Below are positions 23,248 through 37,600 of a stretch of 64,000 nt of DNA, one piece after another (the first letter of the stretch is position 1; every line of letters starts with the position of its first letter). Below the pieces are notes generated by a model. That model was not told the DNA's origin. It ran no database searches and was given only the letters and a program-made list of their open reading frames with translations. The translations under genes were made by a program, and so were the position numbers. Source of the DNA: Ciborinia camelliae. Lineage: Eukaryota; Ascomycota; Leotiomycetes; Helotiales; Sclerotiniaceae. The stretch covers positions 62,001 to 126,000 of the forward strand of contig JANPYM010000007.1 in the NCBI GenBank assembly GCA_025890175.1, written 5' to 3'.

Positions 23248-24578
23248 CTATACTCTTCCTCCATAATAAACCTTTCTAACATCCACAAGTTTCTTTCCTC
23301 TACCCCTAGCAATCTCATCGGGTATTCGTTGCTTCATTAATGCTTGGTAGGTGGCTTTAACAGTATTCATCTTGTTTCTCGAGCGTGGCACTTTGGCTGC
23401 GAGATCGTGGATACCCACTGCCCTTGCCATATCGAATATAAGTTTCTGACATCGAAGACCAAATCCTATATTTGAGAAATGAAATTAGCCCCTCTTCTCG
23501 ACCCCGCCCATTATAATATAATTCCAACACCAAGGAAAAAAGGACAAAATAGGAACATACCTGGAGGTCTCGCCATGAGCTTCACTTCAACCGCACTAAC
23601 CTTCCCCTCTACATCTCCAAAAATCGTTCGTTCCTCATATCTCGGAACCGGCTGCATATTCTTGATAGCCGCAATTTTCGCATTATTATTCGTATCTTCA
23701 GGTTCCTGTCCTTTCGCCTCTCCTATTCCCAATCTGCCCTTTCCGTTTCCTGCAATCGCCAACACGTACATACTGTCGATTTTACCCAAACGAGTTTGGT
23801 TGACAACTCGATGACTGACTAAGATTTTGGTTTCGAGATTCAGGATATCGTCCATGGTGAGTCCAGTTTGATGGCGCAATTTGGTAAAAATTCCATCAGG
23901 ATCCTTAGGATCAACTCCTTCCTCATCATCTGCCTCGACTTCCCTCGCTATCTGCACATTCGCCTGACCGGGGTCCTTTGTGAAATCTCCAGGGACCTGC
24001 GGTGCAAAAGCAAAGGTACTTGGATCGCCCATTTCCTTCTGCAGCGCCTTCAGCGAATCCAACCTATTCGGCCTATGTTTCGTCTCCCACTCCGGATCCT
24101 CAGGATCTACATCTTCGGGATTCTCTGCTATCACTTTATCCATGTATGCCACGAATTCCTCTCCGATTTTATCCTGGTCCAGAGTCCAATTCGGATCAAT
24201 TCGATAATCCATAATCTTCTTATCGATCACCGGCTGCGTCATACTTAAATCATCCATATATCTCAACCCCCCCAAATCCGTCCGTATCACACCATGACTT
24301 TTCAAATCTTCTGGATCCACGGCCTCTTCCGCAGCTTCTATAGCAGCAATTTGCTCCGGCGTATATCTTTTTCCCAACAAAGCTTTCTCCTCCTTGCTAT
24401 ATGCCGGATAGATTTCCTTGGCAGGAGCAGCATCGAGCTCGGATCGGTTTCTGCTGGCAAAACGGGAACGGCGTGCGGGGAGGGGGGTGGAGGCGTGGAA
24501 ATTTTGTCGCCGCGTGAGGGGTCGGAGCTTGGGGAGTGGCGCGTTAAAGAGACATCGCGCTGGTCGGGAGACACTCAT
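23248..24578 (-). CDS. mrps5: Mitochondrial small-subunit ribosomal protein uS5m (MRPS5), 2 exons
   Basis: Exons 24578-23561 and 23465-23248 join across a 95-nt intron to 411 residues. The N-terminus (MSVSRPARCLFNAPLPKLRPLTRRQNFHAST) is Arg/Ser-rich and lacks acidic residues, as expected of a mitochondrial presequence; a start 12 codons upstream at 24614 is also possible. The S5 N-terminal domain is TKILVSHRVVNQTRLGKIDSM, then VLAIAGNGKGRLGIGEAKG, and the RPPGFGLRC motif is created by the splice. The C-terminal domain follows, with ARAVGIHDLAAKVPRSRN and TVKATYQAL. The long middle part before the S5 domain is a fungal mitochondrial extension. The protein sits at the mRNA entry of the mitoribosome small subunit and acts in decoding accuracy. 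Confidence 0.94.
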
Positions 24579-26390
24579 GACGAGGTGGTTTTGGGAGTTG
24601 CAGGTTGCCTGCACGTCTGTTCGGAGCCCAATTCCTGTATTTCAATATCGATTCCAGATTCACCTGGAGAGAAAATTAGTCGCTCGGACACTTTTTTGAA
24701 TATCACGTGTTGCTGTTGTTGCAGGGGTCTTTGGGATTGGGACTTCCTTATATGACCTCAAACATTGATCCTAGAAATTTCATATAAAATCTTCAACACA
24801 AGATATTAATTTACATTCATAGTTGAATGGTAAACTGGCTACTGCTCTTGGTCGTATGCCATCTAAATCTTTTCTTCCTATGAATTGGAAATTGCAGCTG
24901 TGGCTCTACAACCTGTGCCCAAGTGGTCATTGGCGTATGTACCTAGTAGGTAGTCTTGTGCGTTTGTTATAAGTGGTCTCAATTTCTAGACATTTGATTT
25001 TTCGAATTCGAACATGCAAATCTTTGCTTCCTATCTCCTATTTAGGGTAACTGCGACGATTTCATATATATAGCCACTCCAACTCCAAGCACATCCTATT
25101 GAATATCACAGCACATAAGGTACATCTCATCTACCAATATCACATCACCACACTAACTACATCACTCCCTTCACATCAACAAGGACATCAGAAGCATAGG
25201 GTCATAGTCTCATTAAATTATCAATCCCAATCCCAATAGCTAAGAAAACAGCCCAAATAAAACCTCGAATCAAAGATTCACACCAGCTCAAAAATCCAAA
25301 AAAAGCAACACAACAGCAAACAAGCAACCAGCCGTGAGGCAAGAAGTATAAGAAACAGCAACCACACCCATTTGTTCAAGCCTCACTTTTTTTCCTCCTT
25401 CTGCTCTTCCAAGCTTGTGCTTTCCATTCATCTCCGACCATTCCTCTGTTGAGACCTTATTATTCCGGCAGTGAGGCTATGCTTTGGTTATGTTCAATTT
25501 CATTTATCCATCCATCTACTGTTCCATTCTTATCTTGCGGTTCTGTCCACACCTTCTTTCCTCCGTGTGAAGTCATCTTCTACGCCTGTCCACGTTTCCT
25601 CATCCCATCCATCATTCTCTCACAACACCACGATTTGTATCTTCAAGATACTCGAGCAACCAGCTACTCAACATCCTCCTTCATCACAGACATCAGAAGA
25701 GCAACTGCTCTAAAACACAAAATCCAAAGCATGAACCCTAAAAAGCAATTCCAAGTGCCAAAAGAATGGAGTAAAAATCATATCATTCCCTTTCCCAAAA
25801 GAAAAAAACGGTAAAGCAAAGAAAAGAATGATACGCAAGCATATGTAAATATATATTTAAGGACAGTGCAGAAGTAGATATACAATATTATGAACAAATT
25901 TCTCCCTCACTCTTATCATCAGTCCTGGGCACCCATACCCCATCTCACATGAGCCTGATCTCACATGAGCCTGATCTCACATGAGCCTGAACTCACATGA
26001 GCCTGAGCCAATTTTTTCTCTGCCTCATACCCCATCTCACATAAGCCTGAGCCAATTTTTTCTCTTTCTGTTTCTTATGTAAATCCCGTTTTCTTGTTTG
26101 TAAAAGACAGTCAAGAATGTTATGTAAAATTTTCCCATCCAGCCCACCCTTCCGTTCATCAAAATAATGTTTTTGAGAAAGTTGTTAAAATAGAGGCCGT
26201 TATGCGTTTGTTTATAATTGAGAAAGACGAATGAAGAGTACAATGGAAGAATGAAAATCATGGAAAGGGTATCGAGAATTGAAAACTGAAGCTTCAAGCA
26301 ATTTAAAAGTCAAAGTTAGAAAAGAAGCAGAAACAGAAACACAAACACAAACAGAACAAAAACGCCGACATTATGCAAAAGAAAATTCGA
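24579..26390. other. Spacer between uS5m promoter and the WD40 gene 3' end
   Basis: About 1.8 kb with no supported gene. It holds the uS5m promoter side, long CA-rich stretches near 25080-25350, an open frame of 121 codons at 25449-25814 without any domain, and a short tandem repeat near 25944-26065 (listed separately). Confidence 0.45.
25944..26065. repeat. 16-bp tandem repeat CTCACATGAGCCTGAT with a partial second block
   Basis: Four direct copies at 25944-26006 differ only in the last base; after a short gap the unit returns once as CTCACATAAGCCTGAG at about 26035, followed by a copy of the flanking CCAATTTTTTCTCT. The pattern points to slippage plus one larger duplication. Confidence 0.85.
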
Positions 26391-29300
26391 TCAAATCATT
26401 CCACCCTCCATACTCCCATGATACGCAGCCCTCACTTCCATAGGATGTCTTTCTATCTGCATCCCACTCGAAGGAGTCGTCGTAGCACTCCTATTAAGCG
26501 GAGGTGGTACGGACCAACTTGGAAGAACACCCTCGTGGGGACTACCATTCGCATCAATCGGACTCTTTGTAACTCCTTTATCAATAACAGGACTGGAGTT
26601 ATGTCTGCCACGGCTAGCGCTTCTTAGACGCTCTGCAGCGCGCGAAAATCGGTTCGAAATGGAATTGTCTGTTTCGGAACGACCGCGGTTGTGGGTGTAG
26701 GTGTGAGACACGGAGGATGTGCGGCGGCGTTCTCGTGGAATGGGCGGTGGTTCCATTATGATACCCACTGTTGAGGTGCCGGTGGAGGTTTTGGACTTGT
26801 GCATTATGCTCGTGGGTATGGATTCGTGATCGTCGTCCATGACTATTTCGATGACGCCTGACCCGGAGGAGACGCCTGAGATACCGGAGCCTGATGATAC
26901 ACCAGAGACCATGGAGTTGGTGTTTGCGTTTGGTCTGTACAATGGCGGGGGAGGGGGTGGAGGGGGTTTAGCCAAATGCTGGAGCTGAGGGAGGAGAGGT
27001 GGAGCGGGCGGAGGCGGTGGTGGTGGTGGGATTAGATCATTGTTTGGATGATGCATAGGCATTGCCTGGATTGCTTCAATAGTCTCATCGATTCCAGTCA
27101 ACACGTTCACAGGCCCACTTGCGTAAACAGGACTTCCACTTCTACTTCCGTCGCCTTGCGAGTCGCCAGATACTTGTCTGCGGGGAGATTGAGTTGGGGA
27201 CATTCTTTCTCTGGTATCGGGCGTCCGGCGTGAATTACTAGATGGGATTGTGGCTTGGAATGCAGGGTGAAGTGGTAAACCCGCTGGGATAACATTGGGC
27301 TTGTAATAACTCTCTTCTGGGATAGGAGCTGAGGCAGATCTAGGAGGAATACGTCGAGGTACCGCTGCTTGGTATACTGTCTTTGGTAGAGGTCCGAAGG
27401 TATCATGCGGGCTATCGGATGAACCATTGAAAACAGCTGCGCTCAATGTGGCTGTCGCTTCTGATGGTCCACTATCATATCTCCCGGGAATTTGAGGAAC
27501 TTGCGGAATACCATCTGCACCATTACCTTCAGGGTCATATTTAGGATGACGCATAGCTCGGGGTGTAGCAGGTAAGCCAATTTGAACGGAAGATTCGGGA
27601 GCTGATCCAAAACCACTACCTGGAGAACTATTATTCGGTGTAGTTTGCTGGCTTCGTGGAGCTTGTGGGCTTGCTTTGGGAGGAGAATATAACGTCGCAG
27701 ATTTCGGTTCCTGGAAATTGGTTGTCGGACGATAAGCTAGTGGTGATAAACCGCTCAATTCTTCGGGGTGAATTATTGGTGGTGCCAATGGTCTTTGAGC
27801 CAACGATTTACGTCTCTCTTCAAGCTCGCGTGCTGCTTGTTCTCTTTTTAAAGCTCTCGCATCTTTGGGGTCCATCTTTTGTTGCTCGCTAGGTTTTGGA
27901 ATCGATTCGGATTGAGTTCGTATATGAGATTGGGACTCGGCACCATCTCTCGTCATATATGGTGATCTTTGGCCTTCCAATGGTCTTCGACTTGTAGATC
28001 TGTCACGACGTCTTCCATTTGGTGAGGAGGCTCGGACGGCACTTGTACCACGCTCTCTCATACGACTACCGCTTCTCATCACCCTAAATGCGAGTTGGGA
28101 TGCCTTTGCGGCCTTTAGATCCTCATAATCAGCGACCTCATCTTCCTGGTAGAATTTTGCTTGAGGAGAGAATGGTAGTGGAGATGAAGGCGAACGGATT
28201 GCCGATCCTGAACGTCCTGCACTTCGGCCCCTGGCATCTCGACCCCCTAGTCTAGTATCGGGACTGGCAGGTCGACGACTGGCATTTCGACTAGTTTGTC
28301 GACTGGATGTTTTACGTGGTTCAGGAGATTGACGTCGGACTCTGCTTGCCTGTCTCGAAGATTTGACCTCTGTTCGACTCTCTGTCCTGAATTGTTTTTC
28401 CTCAACCACAAATTCACCATCCGAGACTGTAGCACCCAGATCTCTCAAATCTTCAGGCGACATGGGAATAGGAGAAGTAGGTGAACGCTTCGCAGGTTTG
28501 ATGTATTGATTGATATTCCTTCCTCTATCTTCTGAAGGTTCTCTAGCCTTGGGCTTGCGACTACTACTACGTCCTCTTCCGGTTCGATCTTGACTCGCTT
28601 GTCTACTGCGTTGTTGTTTCTTGTGGTATGTGGCGGAATCCAAGCTATAGATATATTGGTCAATACTCCTACCATGAAGAACCGGGCTTGTTGTTCTAAA
28701 ACTTCTCTCGCTGTTCATTGGACTTCTAGCGTTACTTGAAGCAGAGACTGAAGCTGCTGATGATAGAGCAGCGGAATTTAATGGGTCACCAACAGAGCGG
28801 TTAGCTCTATGACCGCGTCTTGAAGATCCTGTTTGCTCTGGAGATGTCATGTAGTCACCCGTAATTATCGACTCCATGGGTGGCCATTGGATTTGCAAAC
28901 CATCTGGCTTGCGATGCCGCGATCCATTTCTAGTACGATCATCTTGCTTCTTTGCTGTAAATGTATCCGGCGACGGCGATGGTAGCGGATTGACAATCTT
29001 TTTTTGGGTCATGGGTGTCGTAGGCCTATTCTTCGTAATTGGGGTGTATGTCGCTGAGCTTAGTTGCAAGACTTCTGTCTCTGCTTCACGAGAGAACTGG
29101 CCACCTCGCACTCCGTCTGATCCCGAATCTCCAGGTGTCGGTGGGTTCAATGGCTCTAATCTGACACGAGGTATAACATCATTAGGCGTCTCGCCAATGG
29201 ATGGAAGACGTCGACGGGAGAATCCACCGGGAGTTGCGGTTCGTGCAGATGCTGGTGTATGATAAGCGCTACGGTTACCCGGTCTTAAGAAGGCAGTGTG

Positions 29301-31948
29301 TGCTGTATCGCCACCTGGAGAGATAGCAGACTCTTCGATTGGCGTGGGACCAGGACCAACAGGTGTTTTGTCATTATCGATGCCAAAGAACTTAGACTTC
29401 TGTTGCTTATCACCAAACGCTGTAATCAGCTTCAATGCTGATGTCTTGGCAATGCTGCGTTGTGGACCTCTATGGCTTGGCGGTGATAGAGGAGGGCTCA
29501 ATATTTCGGGAATACTTTGGCTATGGATGTTTGTGAATGTGGCAGCTTGAGCAGATGGTGATGTCCAGGGTTCAGATGATTCTGAAGCTGTACAGGAAAA
29601 GCATCGGATGGCCAATTGTTGCTGACCATGCTGAACGGCCCATTCACCCCATTTTCTGATCAATCCAGCCTGTCGAGACCAGTCCGATGGAAAAACATGA
29701 CTCGTCAAAATTAACGCTTCCATAAATCGCTTGTGGGAGACGTAAATCTCTATTGCATCGTTTTGGTCACCCATACCGATCATAATGGTAGCAGCTGTGT
29801 GAACATCTCCCTTTTCCAAAAGACGCTGAACATAAGCTCTAGCGACTTTTGTTTGCGAAGCTTTCCCTCCGATGCCGCTTAAGGCGAGAAGCATCCAGTC
29901 AGAAGAAGTCATCGATTCGGAGCTAGTGGCCATGATATCAAGCTCGAGATCACCAATCCATTTAGCAAGGAGAACTCTATGAGTAGACCCAACTGGTGCT
30001 CGATTCATCTCATCCCGGATTAAGCCTTCGGCTTCTCCATCCCATCCAAAGATTGTACTGAGCATCTGAACCCTAAGATCGTCATTTGTGAGATGGGCAT
30101 TGTCTGAGACCTGTGGTTGACGGTAAGGAATATCACTCAACCTAGATTTTGTATACTTGAATAGCTCCACAACATGACTTCCTGCTTCATCGGGACTACG
30201 GAGTACTTCTTGTCTCAACCGGGACCCACGCTGCCGAGAACGATACGACCGTGCCGAACTGGTGTTACTTTGAGCGTACGAGTCTCTACTCGAAAGGACA
30301 GAAGGCTCTCGAGTAGTACCAGTATGGATTGATGAGCCAAAGGACATGGTTGTTGCTTCACTCATACCTCCACGTGATATGGCTGACAAGCCCGAAGAAT
30401 GTTTCCCATGATAACGATTATTATGTGGCCTCGAGTCTGCGGATGATCTGGTAGAAGTCGACGTTCGACTCCTTGATGACACAGGAGATAATGTTTCAGC
30501 ACGGTCAGGCTCCATGGCCTCAACACGCAATTGCTGTTCAATTTCATCGCCACGTCGAGCGATTCTCGCCAGCGGCGACATCCGATCGGAGTCACTCTCG
30601 GAGATGTCGATATTAATTGGAACGGCTGAAACTTCAGCTGCGACCGCTTGAGCGGCCTTTTGCTTCTGCTCTTCAACAGAAACAGGAGGAGAAGGTGGCA
30701 ACAAATTGGCCGGGTGTTGTACATTTGCCACCATTTGCGGTGGGGAATTAAGATCAAATTGCTGTGCCGTGTTGTTTGGCCCCAGTGTGAAGAGTGTCGC
30801 TCCAGGCCCATAAACAGCTAGACCTTTCACAATGTCCAATGTCGGAACTTTCTCGAAAGTGACCTGTTTCGTTCGAACGTCCCATGACGAAGTTTCCCTG
30901 TATTACACCTTGTGTAAGTGGTTGCTGCTAAGCGCGCGCCGATGGCCTTATGCAATGTGGGGGACAAATAAGGGGGGAGGACCAGGTTTGCTTACCCTTC
31001 GGAAAACTGAACAATACGACCATTCTTCGACCACCCTAACCAATTTGGACCGGTTTGAAAATTATCGGAACGTTTCAATACCCGGACAACTTTGGCTGTG
31101 TCGTTACTGGTGGGGGATTTGGCAATGCTCCAAACTCGCAGATCCCCATCATTAGTTTGAGAAGCGAGCATATCCGACTTCTGGCGTGATGATGAAGCAT
31201 GCCATGATAGTGTGACAATCGGTGATGGCCCTCTTGAAGTTGTCAAATTGTGAAGAATTATGAATCTTGGTTGCAATGCTGCGATCAAAAGAGAACCGTT
31301 GGAAAATCTGTACCGAATTAGTCGAAAATCCAGTGATGCACCGCTGGAGCTTTTACTTACCCAATGGCGTATGTTCTACAATCTGCAGCTGGTGCCAAAG
31401 CTGTAATTGGAATCTGATCTAAAGTCCTTGCAGATATATGCTCCGAAGTTGTTGGTTCAAAAAGAATAACATTTCCTTGGGCATTTCCTGTAAATTATTA
31501 GCAACAAAGCCCAGACCTCCGCTACCCCGCCATACGCACCAAAAGCAACATTTCCATTTCGCATCCAAGCTGCCACGGTAAGGTTTTCGTAACTCGCAAA
31601 TCTGGCAATTTCATCTCCCGTCATGCAATCCCATACAATTGCAGTTTGGCCAGCATCGTAGCTCACAACTAATCTTCCGGCGCCTCTTTCACTAATATTA
31701 TCCACCGCTAATAATTGTATCTCTTCTGTATGTCTCGCAAACCGCCTTTCGATCTTAAGGGTATCGTGATGAGCGCATACGACAGAATTTCCTTGTACAT
31801 ATAAGAACATTGACGCCGTCGCAGCACATGGTTCGAAATCTCGAGGTACGGAAATCGATGGCATGCTGACTTCGGCCAATGTGGCTCCAGTACCTTTGGG
31901 TGAGTGGCCGGATCTCATTGATATCGACCGGGTCCTCGCGACAGACAT
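26391..31948 (-). CDS. 1784-residue WD40 propeller plus helical solenoid protein with long disordered tail, 4 exons
   Basis: Exons 31948-31540, 31487-31361, 31307-30996 and 30897-26391 join in frame (introns 52, 53 and 98 nt). Residues 1-330 hold WD40-like blades: RLVVSYDAGQTAIVWDCMTGDEIARF, GNVILFEP, DGDLRVWSI and SSWDVRTKQV. A helical, TPR-like part lies around residues 525-720 (LRVQMLSTIFGWDGEAEGLIRDEMN, ARAYVQRLLEKGDVHTAATIMIGMGDQNDAIEIYVSHKRFMEALIL), as in proteins of coat, transport or RNP assembly type. The last thousand residues are Ser/Arg/Pro-rich and disordered, with a short charged helix (ARALKREQAARELEERRKSLAQ) and formin-like runs of eight prolines near residues 1570-1600. I do not recognise a named orthologue; the order propeller, solenoid, disorder is what the sequence supports. 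The function is not assigned. Confidence 0.85.
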
Positions 31949-34652
31949 GGTGGTGATAACTTTGTTATCTGTGGATCGAGCATCGGAATAGTTAGTCGGA
32001 CCGCTGCATGAGTTTCTCTGCCCAAAGGTTGGCTACATGAACGCATGAAGCCCCGAGCAATCTGGAAGTCCAATGCCTCCCTCTACATTGAGAATAGAGA
32101 ATGTCACTTACAGATATATTAACTATATCTCAGGCCTCTTGCCGTTCTCCCAAGCTGTTGTGCTTTCTGCAATACAGAGGGCTGATCACTATCCACGCCC
32201 AATTCTATATGGGTTGACCCATGGATGTTCTCTATGGCCGGCGGTAAAAATAATTGCAGTGGGTATTTCTAGCTACCGAAAGAATGGAGGCTTTCTGCTG
32301 TGTTTCCGTGAACAACTGTGATTGCGTGGTTGTGTACCAGGAATCGTTCTAATATTCTTTGTACAATGGTCGAGAAGGAAAAAGTCAAGAACGTTGATGT
32401 ACAACTGGAGTGAGGAGAATATTCCAAAGTGAGTAAAGTGAGTAGTGATACGAAAAGCAGACTACGAGACATCAATAGCACTAAGAGATCCTCGTCTCAT
32501 GCCTGGAACCAACAGAATCGCAAGACGGCAGATACGGCAGATACGGCGCTTGTATGGGGTCCAGAGGAAGGGCAGCAAAAAGATCCTACACGCTATAAGA
32601 AAAGATAAAAAAGACTGGAGAGAAATTGACCCTAGGGAAAATGAGCGAAATGGCCGTATATGGCTTTGGATGGTTAATAGCTTTCGTTACTAAGTCCGAG
32701 AGCGTTTGGTAGGGGTTTATAGGGCACTATAGGACAGAGCGGCTAATAAAAGGGTTCTTTGGGCTATCAGTGGATAATGCGGAGACCACTGGTGGACCAA
32801 ATTAGAAATTGGCACCTGCGAATTGCGATACACATACTCCAGCCGAACCATGAGATACATATATGTAGGCAGGATGTGGGATGGGGTCTGTTGCGGTCGC
32901 GGTCCGGCTCATGTGTCCTTGCACCTATTAAAGAAGTCGAAGCTCACAAGCCACTTTTACCGTCTAACCTTACGCACCGCTTAAAAGCTAACCCTGGTTC
33001 AAAAAGAGCAGCTTTCAAGCATGGGGTTTTTTTTAATCATAATGCCCCCCCTCCTCAAAATGCAAATGGGTTGGTCGTACCATGTCAAATCGTGATGCAC
33101 TTTTTTGTCGGGGCTTTTGCTTGACCCTTACCCTTACCCTTTTTTTTCTCGAGGCTGCTGACATACATGCGTTTTTGCTTGAATAATGCCCTCTTTTTGG
33201 AGAAATGTATGTACTGTACCTACCGATAGAGGAGGGGGGGAGGGGAGGGATTCGGGGGAGAGAGGAGAGGGGAGGGTAGAAAAGATGTCATGATTGTGAT
33301 TGTGATGGTGACCAACATACTGTATTGTCCTGTACTGTATTTTGTATTCTCAGACACAAGAAGAAGTGGGTCATTCATTACATTATATTTCTGTACTGTA
33401 TCTCGCACTCATTACCTACCTACCTACCTATTGAGAGGCCAGAGAATGATAATACCTAATCCGAGAGAAAAAGAAAAGAAAAGGGCAGAGGGGAGGAGAG
33501 AACCGGAATGGAGATATGTAAGATTACATAGCATAGTACGATATTTTCAGACTAGGGGGTGGTTGGTATACCGACGGAGCTGGAGCTCTGAAGATTATTG
33601 GAAGGCCATGTCATTCCATTATTCGTTATTGGTAACCTAACCTAACCCAACCCAACCTTATAAGTTACAATGAATGGAATGGGGTAATTCAAAAGAAAGA
33701 GAGGGGAAGCTATGGAAAGCCGAAATTTGTTATTGAACCTGAACTATTGAACCATTGAACGTTAACTATCAATGCCTGGCCTGTCGATCGATCATTAATT
33801 GGATGGGATACATATCCAGGCACAGTACTCGGGTTTGACATTGACATCTGGGTGCAAATGTGCAAATGCAAATGTACCCTCACCTGACTCACTGAGTATG
33901 GAATTGGCGTTGGAAATGTATGTATGATATGCTACGCTTTTCTGCCGAGAGCTCGGCATGGTATGGTATGTATGGTAGGTAACATTACCTGGTACAAGCA
34001 GGATCCATACTACTGTACATCTCATCTATCTATTGGAAAATAGGCAGGAAGACGAATCGAATCGAATCGAATCATGGATTGGTATATGGATATAGTATAT
34101 AGTACCTCTATTCCCATCGAGGCTGTGAGGAAGATATGTCCTGTACTGTACATCAAAGACCTCGTACATACGGTACGTACTGGATATGTATGTACCTAGG
34201 TAGTGGATATTGAATTGAATAGGATAGGGACCCTATCCTACCTATGAGAGAAGAGACTTTTGTACACCCCAAAGGACAAAATATAGTTCAACTGCTCATA
34301 TTCTGTTGTACAGGTAGGTGATGAGATGAAGGCTGGCTGGTATTGGATATGATTTTGGTCGAAAATTTCAGGGTTTAATGAATGGATTGACCAATTGATG
34401 ATCGGTATGAAGATCTTATTCGTTTATTCGTTCGTTCATCTATTCATCCAGATATTCACTCATCCATTCAAATGATTCAATACTGTACTGGATAATCTCT
34501 ACTACTTGTACTACTGAGTAGTTGTACTCCGTACTTAGGTACCTATGTATGTATGGGTAGGTAGGTGTAGGTTGGTAATATAATACAATGGGCACAAAGG
34601 GCATAATAGACATCGGAAGTTGATCCCACCCCACCCATCAATGTATTAATTC

Positions 34653-34682
34653 TCATCCATCCATCCATCCATCCATCCATCC
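34653..34682. repeat. CATC tetranucleotide microsatellite
   Basis: About seven and a half CATC/ATCC units in a row. Confidence 0.9.
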
Positions 34683-37600
34683 TTGGACCTTGCCATACCA
34701 TACCGTACCGTACCGTACCCAAGCCAAGCCAAGCCACGATACTTCTCTCGCAAGGCACATAAGCGCCATTACTGGTCCGAGCCCGACGGGATTATCTCTT
34801 AGCGAGATGCACGAGCTGCAAGGTGAATGCCATTCATCACGAATTTTTCAAGGTTGGATGGACCTATCAGAGCTGTTTATGGGGGGAATTAATGTGAAAT
34901 TGAATTGTGAATCGATGGGATTGAATGAATGATACATGGTTGGTGTGAATTTAGCACGTACGGGGGAGGAGGAGGAGGGGAGATTATTTGGATGGCTGGA
35001 TGGCTGGAAAGTAGATACCTATCTGTGATGGGCTTGGTCTTGGGCTTGACTCTTGAGTGACTCAGTTGACTTGGGATTAAAGATAAAGAATATAATTGGA
35101 AGAAATGAGATGAGATGGGATGGGAAATTGATCAGACGAGACAAGTTGAGTCATTCAGGACTCAGATTTGATATCAAACCTAGTAGGATACCTACTCCGT
35201 AGATATCGATTTTCGAGAACGAGAACAATTAATATTGTATAATTTGTATTGTATTGTTACTCCCGATTCCATTCCATTTTCCACATTTTTGATCTCATCT
35301 CTCGAAGCGCCGACAATATTAAATGGGAATAGTATTGAGGGTATTGAGGGGGTGGTGTTGTGTTTTGGTAAGTGGCCATGTCCATCCCTATAGTATATAG
35401 CATAGTTTTATAGCGTTATAGCATTTGATTTTGTACTACAACCAGAATCACATTCACAATCACAACCGTCCCATGGCATGATTCTGTATAATAATATTAT
35501 ATATACAGTACAATATATGAAACTAAGGTAAAGAAACCCCTACGGTATATTCACCGTAAAATATAATATGAATATGAAAATAACCTGTATGTAAATAATT
35601 TGTTGTTTTTTGTTTTCCCCGGTGAATATGCCTTTTTTTTGAATACTACCAGAGTCTGTATCGAGATATCGAGATATGTATCTATTGATTGACAACTAGA
35701 TTCATTCAATCTACTGTAGATAGTCCGAGGTCTCTATATTCATTCTCCCAAATATCCTACATATCACAAATATCGAGATGACACTGGCATGGCATCGTAT
35801 CAATTCGATCCATTCAATCCAATCCAACCCAACCCAAACCCAACATCTAACATCTCAACATCGATCCAACCCCTCTGATCCGATCAATATCTCTTCTATA
35901 TAACCCAGGCAGATAGAAGCCTCAATAAAAAACCCAACCAAACCCCAACAAAAGATCAATCATCATCCGCGGACGTTGTCAGAATTTTGATATTGATATT
36001 GATAGCGTGCGCGAACGAAACATCAGATATAAACCCATTTCCCTTTCTCGAACTTCCCTTCCCGAACACGTTTCCTGGCTTTGCTTTGCTTTAAAGAATT
36101 CCTTTCCTTTCCTTTCCTCTCCTCTCCTCTCCTCTCCTTTCATTCTCAATCATCCTAATCCTAACTCCGTATATAATTGGTGGTGAAGGAAAGGAAAGGG
36201 AATATAGATTACCCAGCGTATAACAGCGTATTGTACTGTACTATACGGTACTCCATATATACTATGACAGTACCGGTCCGGTCCGCCTACCGCTACCTAG
36301 GTAGGTAGGTGTAAAAGCCCAGTGCTGGAGATTGGAGATTGGAGATCTTCTTCTTCATCCGTGCGTGCGTGTAAACCTAGTTTGACACTGACAGCCAGGC
36401 ACATCAATCAAGCCTTAGCATACACAGGGCACACCCGCGTTGGCTTATTAACTTTATTTTATACGTACTGTAAATGTAAGTGTAGATGTAAATCTGGAGA
36501 AATAAAAGGGAAGACAAAAATTTGAATATATCCGGATCAGATGGTACTGTAGCTAGCTAGCTAGCAAGCAAGCAAGCAAGCAGACACATCGTACACCAAA
36601 TACACCAAATAAATCACGATATGTACGAAATGAACCAAACCAATTCAAGGGAAAAGAAGAAAAAAGTCTTGGTTTGGAGGTATACGTACATAAATTCCAT
36701 CTAGATCAAAGTCTTTTCTTTTCTTTCCTCATGTCGTACTGTACTCACATACCTAGATATATAGGTGCGAACAATAGATACCTACCTATCTAGGTCCTAG
36801 ATATATATCCATATGAGAGTAACGGACGGATGGACGGTTTTGTGCGGTGTGATTCGGTTTTCGATCATGATTATGATTTGCCATATTCATCATGTCCGTA
36901 CCGTATATATGTAGAGTACAGGATTTGTGATGTGATGTGATGTGATTGTGATATTTAAGGTTAACGTTAACATTAACATTATCCTCGGATTCGGGATATA
37001 TATTCCAGGTATTCTAGGTATGTAATTTAACTACCTACCTACAATAGGTATTTAGATATCAAACTATCGGGGAAGATGAAGTATTGCCTAGATAGAGATA
37101 TCGTTTTGCCCTCCCCTTCTCTCCCTTTCCCCGCTTCCCCCGAGAAAGAAAATGCTACAGTACCTACTAGAGAGTTAAGTCGCCAAATTTCATGTGTGAT
37201 TGAAGAACCTATCTCATCTCGATATGATTGGATCTGGAATGAATTTGTGAGTTTGTGAGTTCCCCTCATCTCATGATTCTCATCTCATTTAAATTTGAAC
37301 CAGTCGAATATTTCCTATCTTTTTCTCCTATCATTATGTATGTACAGTATCGCTAGCTACCTACCTAGGTACGTCGTACATCCATCCTCACCTCAATTCA
37401 TTTCATTAGCTAGGTACATACAGACTTAGACCAAGATCAAGCCCGAACCGCCAAGAAGACCACTGGAAGTCGATCTCGAGAATTCGAGGTTCTAATTATC
37501 GAATTAAGTTATCGTCGACGAGGACAGGAATGACCACAAAATTTCCTTTCTCTTTCTTTCAAACTTCAAATTTCAATACTTAGGTACCTATGTATGTATG

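Noticed and set aside
25449..25814. 121-codon open frame
   Set aside because: No domain, biased Ser/His/Phe composition, overlapping alternative frames of similar length.
33124..33141. CCCTTA repeats resembling interstitial telomere
   Set aside because: The unit is CCCTTA, not CCCTAA; only two to three units.
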